Part shown: positions 61,904 through 64,000 of the stretch, in pieces
Layout of the letters: each line of letters starts with the position of its first letter
How positions within the stretch are numbered: the first letter of the stretch is position 1
Origin: Lujinxingia vulgaris
GTDB taxonomy: Bacteria; Myxococcota_A; Bradymonadia; Bradymonadales; Bradymonadaceae
Direction of reading: 5' to 3'
NCBI RefSeq assembly: GCF_007997015.1
Contig: NZ_VOSM01000001.1
Coordinates: 434,001-498,000, forward strand
DNA: 64,000 nucleotides
Notes under the pieces: model-generated
Seen by the model: only the letters and a program-made list of their open reading frames with translations
What the model was told of the DNA's origin: nothing
The model's database searches: none
Made by a program: the position numbers and the translations under genes

Positions 61904-63297
61904 GACGGAACATCCTCGGTGGGTTTTTCAGGTGCGGCATCGCGAGAGGGTTTGGAGGCGCCTCCCATCATCAGGGGCACGCCCTTGATTTGGGGGGAAG
62001 CACCGGAGGCGGAAGCGCCGCCCATATCACTCCAGTCGCCGGGGGAATCGTCATCGTCGGGCATGGCCTTGCCCTGCAAAAAGGCGCTCATCACGTTGAG
62101 GTAGTGGGCCAGGCTGGCCGCATCATCGTGGTAGCCTTCGTTGGGGAACTGATAGTCGCGGTTGCCGGAGATGACCTCCTGGACGCCCTGCTCGATTTGA
62201 GCGAAGCGACGGGTGTAGAGGTGCAGGCTGAGAAGCAGGAAGATCACACCGACGGCCAGCACACCGAAGCCCACACGAAGCGTCAGCGCCTTGGCGTGCT
62301 TCACCGGCGCCAGGGTGGTCTCCATATTGGCCAGGAGCACCATTCCGGAGCGCTCGTTCTGGTCCCTCGCCCGGTTGAAGTGGCGCACCAGGGCGCGGTA
62401 GGGCGTCTGGTTGATGGTGACATCGACAAAGCGTTCGAGATCATCGGTGGGCAGGTCATCGTCGGTGAAGAGCTGGTCGGCCAAAGCGCGCTGGTTGTTG
62501 GTGCTCAGCGTCGAGCCGTAGATGCGGCCATTGCGGAAGAAGGCCACCTCGGGCACCAGGGCGGCCTCGCGGGTGTCGGAGTCCGGGGTGTACTCGCCAC
62601 TGGAGGCGCCGGCGAAGAGGCCCTGGCTGCGGCGGGCCACCCCGTCATTGACGAGGTTGCCCAGGATCACCGCGCCGACGGTCGCATCGCTACCCGGCTC
62701 GCGAAGCGGCGCGATGGCCACCCGGTAAAGCTGGCGGTCTTCGGTCGCGCTCCAGGACCAGTTCCAGGAGGCCAGGCGCGGCTCACCGCTCTCCATCACC
62801 TCAAGCACCAGGGGGAAGTCCCTGGCGACGTTCTCGCCCATCCAGTGAGCGAGGTTATCGCCCAGGGTCGCCACGCCACGGCCGGAGCGGTCGATGGCCA
62901 TAAAGATCTCGTGGTCGGCCGGGCGGCGTTCGGCCAGCGGAAGGTCGAGGTTACGGATCCCCTCATTTTTGGGAGCGATAAACTCGGTGAAGCGGATCTG
63001 GTCGCGCTCCAGAAGTTTATGAACCTCAACGTGGCGCTCGTACTCCGCGTCGCCGGGATACTCGTTGATCATCGCCTGCTGCAGGTCGTCACGGGAGGCT
63101 ACAAAACGCGCCTTCTCCAGCAGGGAGTATTCATCGAGCCTGCGCGACTTCTCGGCGATAAGGGCGGTGCGCTGCAAGGCGACGTCGCCGTCTTGCTGCA
63201 GCGCCGGTCCCAGGGTGTTTTCGATCACCAGGTAGGTCGAGGCCAAAAACAGCGCGACTAAGACCACGTAACCGAGGACGATTTTGAGTCGAAACAT
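61900..63297 (-). CDS. Two-TM sensor-like protein with HAMP-like region, no output domain
   Basis: A first TM (IVLGYVVLVALFLASTYLVI) and a second TM (VGFGVLAVGVIFLLLSLHLY, about residue 360) enclose a periplasmic domain of about 300 residues resembling dCache/CHASE-type sensors (FRSAVIIDRSGRGVATLG-like: MAIDRSGRGVATLGDNLAHW). After TM2 comes a short HAMP-like helix (RRFAQIEQGVQEVISGN), then a disordered acidic tail. No kinase, cyclase or methyl-accepting region is seen. ATG 63297 has AGGAG 8 nt upstream. It may act through a partner protein. Confidence 0.75.
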   Translation of the reverse strand: MFRLKIVLGYVVLVALFLASTYLVIENTLGPALQQDGDVALQRTALIAEKSRRLDEYSLLEKARFVASRDDLQQAMINEYPGDAEYERHVEVHKLLERDQIRFTEFIAPKNEGIRNLDLPLAERRPADHEIFMAIDRSGRGVATLGDNLAHWMGENVARDFPLVLEVMESGEPRLASWNWSWSATEDRQLYRVAIAPLREPGSDATVGAVILGNLVNDGVARRSQGLFAGASSGEYTPDSDTREAALVPEVAFFRNGRIYGSTLSTNNQRALADQLFTDDDLPTDDLERFVDVTINQTPYRALVRHFNRARDQNERSGMVLLANMETTLAPVKHAKALTLRVGFGVLAVGVIFLLLSLHLYTRRFAQIEQGVQEVISGNRDYQFPNEGYHDDAASLAHYLNVMSAFLQGKAMPDDDDSPGDWSDMGGASASGASPQIKGVPLMMGGASKPSRDAAPEKPTEDVPS

Positions 63298-63511
63298 AGC
63301 GCGCTCCTGTAAGAAAAATGCTCCCAAAGCGGGGGGGCGAGTTCACAGGTTCTGTCGCCGGGGCCGGATGTCCGGGGTATGGCGAGCGTCGACGTGCGTA
63401 TGAAAGGCCGTGCAGCACCGGGGGGGACGCGTCTGGCCCGATGTCTATCGGGGTGTTGATCTCCTCAAGTGTACTGGTGGCGCGCTCCCCCCGCAAGGTG
63501 GCATAAGGTGC

Positions 63512-64000
63512 TCAGGCGGTGGCCTGAGCGCGACGTTGATGCTCGCGGACCACCCAGTCGACGACCTTCTGGTAGTCGGAGGCGCCACGGCTGTCGGGCG
63601 CGTACTCAAAGATGGACTGGCGGTGCTGCGGGGCTTCTTTGAGACGGGTGTTCACGCGGATGGGCGGGAGCACCTTGTCGTGGAAGTAGCCTTTAAGGGT
63701 CTTGATGGACTCGTCGCTGATGTTGTTACGCATGTCGTAGAAGGTGGGCAAGATGCCCATGATGCTGATGGGGTGCAGCAGGACCTGGTTGACGTTTTTG
63801 AGCGTCTTCATGACCTGTTTGACACCGACGAGGCTCAAGAAGTCGCAGGAGACCGGCACGATGAGGTGGTCGGCAAAGGTCAGCGCGTTCATGTTGAGCA
63901 GCGAGAGGCTCGGGCCGCAGTCGAGCAGGATGAAGTCGTAGTCGTGATTCTCGTGCAGGACCTTGCGCAGAAGTTTATCACGACCCTCGTTTTTGCGAGC
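63512..64000 (-). CDS. ParA-family ATPase (partial, C-terminal part)
   Basis: The frame runs into the window edge without a start. YDFILLDCGPSLSLLNMNAL and ADHLIVPVSCDFLSLVGVKQ match the Walker B (with Asp) and following switch region of ParA/Soj/MinD-like ATPases; the later segment LKEAPQHRQSIFEYAPDSRG is the conserved C-terminal loop of ParA. The stop TGA at 63512-63514 lies in the arm of an 8-bp hairpin (63510-63517 with 63522-63529). Chromosome segregation or protein positioning is possible; a ParB is not visible. Confidence 0.88.
   Translation of the reverse strand, partial: ARKNEGRDKLLRKVLHENHDYDFILLDCGPSLSLLNMNALTFADHLIVPVSCDFLSLVGVKQVMKTLKNVNQVLLHPISIMGILPTFYDMRNNISDESIKTLKGYFHDKVLPPIRVNTRLKEAPQHRQSIFEYAPDSRGASDYQKVVDWVVREHQRRAQATA

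Overview
This is a GC-rich, densely packed chromosomal window with no phage genes, insertion sequences or CRISPR array. It most resembles a deltaproteobacterial or myxobacterial-type Gram-negative, possibly the Bradymonadales/Bradymonadota; that placement is inference from gene content. The pointers are MYXO-CTERM-like sorting tags, an MXAN_6640-type metalloprotease, many lipoproteins and MXRR-type secreted proteins of unknown function, a giant Ser/Thr kinase with sensor modules, and an HmuY-like lipoprotein. The only RNA gene seen is a tRNA-Arg(CCT).

Layout. 0-16 kb: a thioredoxin-NHL fusion, an alpha/beta hydrolase, a secreted metallophosphoesterase, a peptidase/TolB-propeller/outer-membrane-barrel protein, several unknown envelope proteins, and an ABC exporter (ATPase plus permease) downstream of a degenerate transglutaminase-like protein. 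16-26 kb: a minus-strand housekeeping operon HAD nucleotidase - htrA/degP-like - holB - ricT-like PSP1 protein - metG - HEAT protein - tatD, whose core order (holB, ricT, metG, tatD) is the one known from Firmicutes. 26-32.6 kb: a large Asp/Glu-rich lipoprotein, a fumarylacetoacetase-family protein with a zeta-class maleylacetoacetate isomerase, an ElaA-type acetyltransferase, a UPF0173 hydrolase, and two overlapping crcB fluoride-channel genes.

32.6-41.3 kb is the most accessory-looking part: a 42-nt periodic repeat region, an orphan coiled-coil gene, then four paralogous small secreted proteins, each with a C-terminal GC-TM-RR sorting tag. Three of the four share a 13-bp box about 50 nt before the start codon. 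These are followed by tRNA-Arg, an HmuY-like lipoprotein, a sortable metalloprotease and a membrane-anchored PD-(D/E)XK nuclease, the last three overlapping head to tail. Sorting tags on five proteins within 7 kb imply export and intramembrane processing to the cell surface.

41.3-48.8 kb: a single-domain response regulator, a HAD phosphatase, a SRPBCC membrane protein, then an operon-like run of cysteine desulfurase - mnmA - rnc - tatA - yicC - gmk. 48.8-56.1 kb (minus): a 1350-residue kinase/degenerate cyclase/AAA/TPR protein, a lipoprotein, a LAS-type murein endopeptidase fused to HEAT-like repeats, and RidA. 56.3-64 kb: a ClpA-like unfoldase with a long disordered linker and a ClpP-docking IGF loop, then a minus-strand overlapping operon: a two-TM sensor without output domain - NamZ-like muramidase - nadD - DUF2520 protein, with the end of a ParA-family ATPase at the window edge.

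Transcription units are often closed by strong hairpins; several terminators share the same GCCGCCGG stem core. Start codons were chosen by Shine-Dalgarno-like sequences, signal-peptide fit and overlap with the upstream gene, and frequently differ from the longest open frame.
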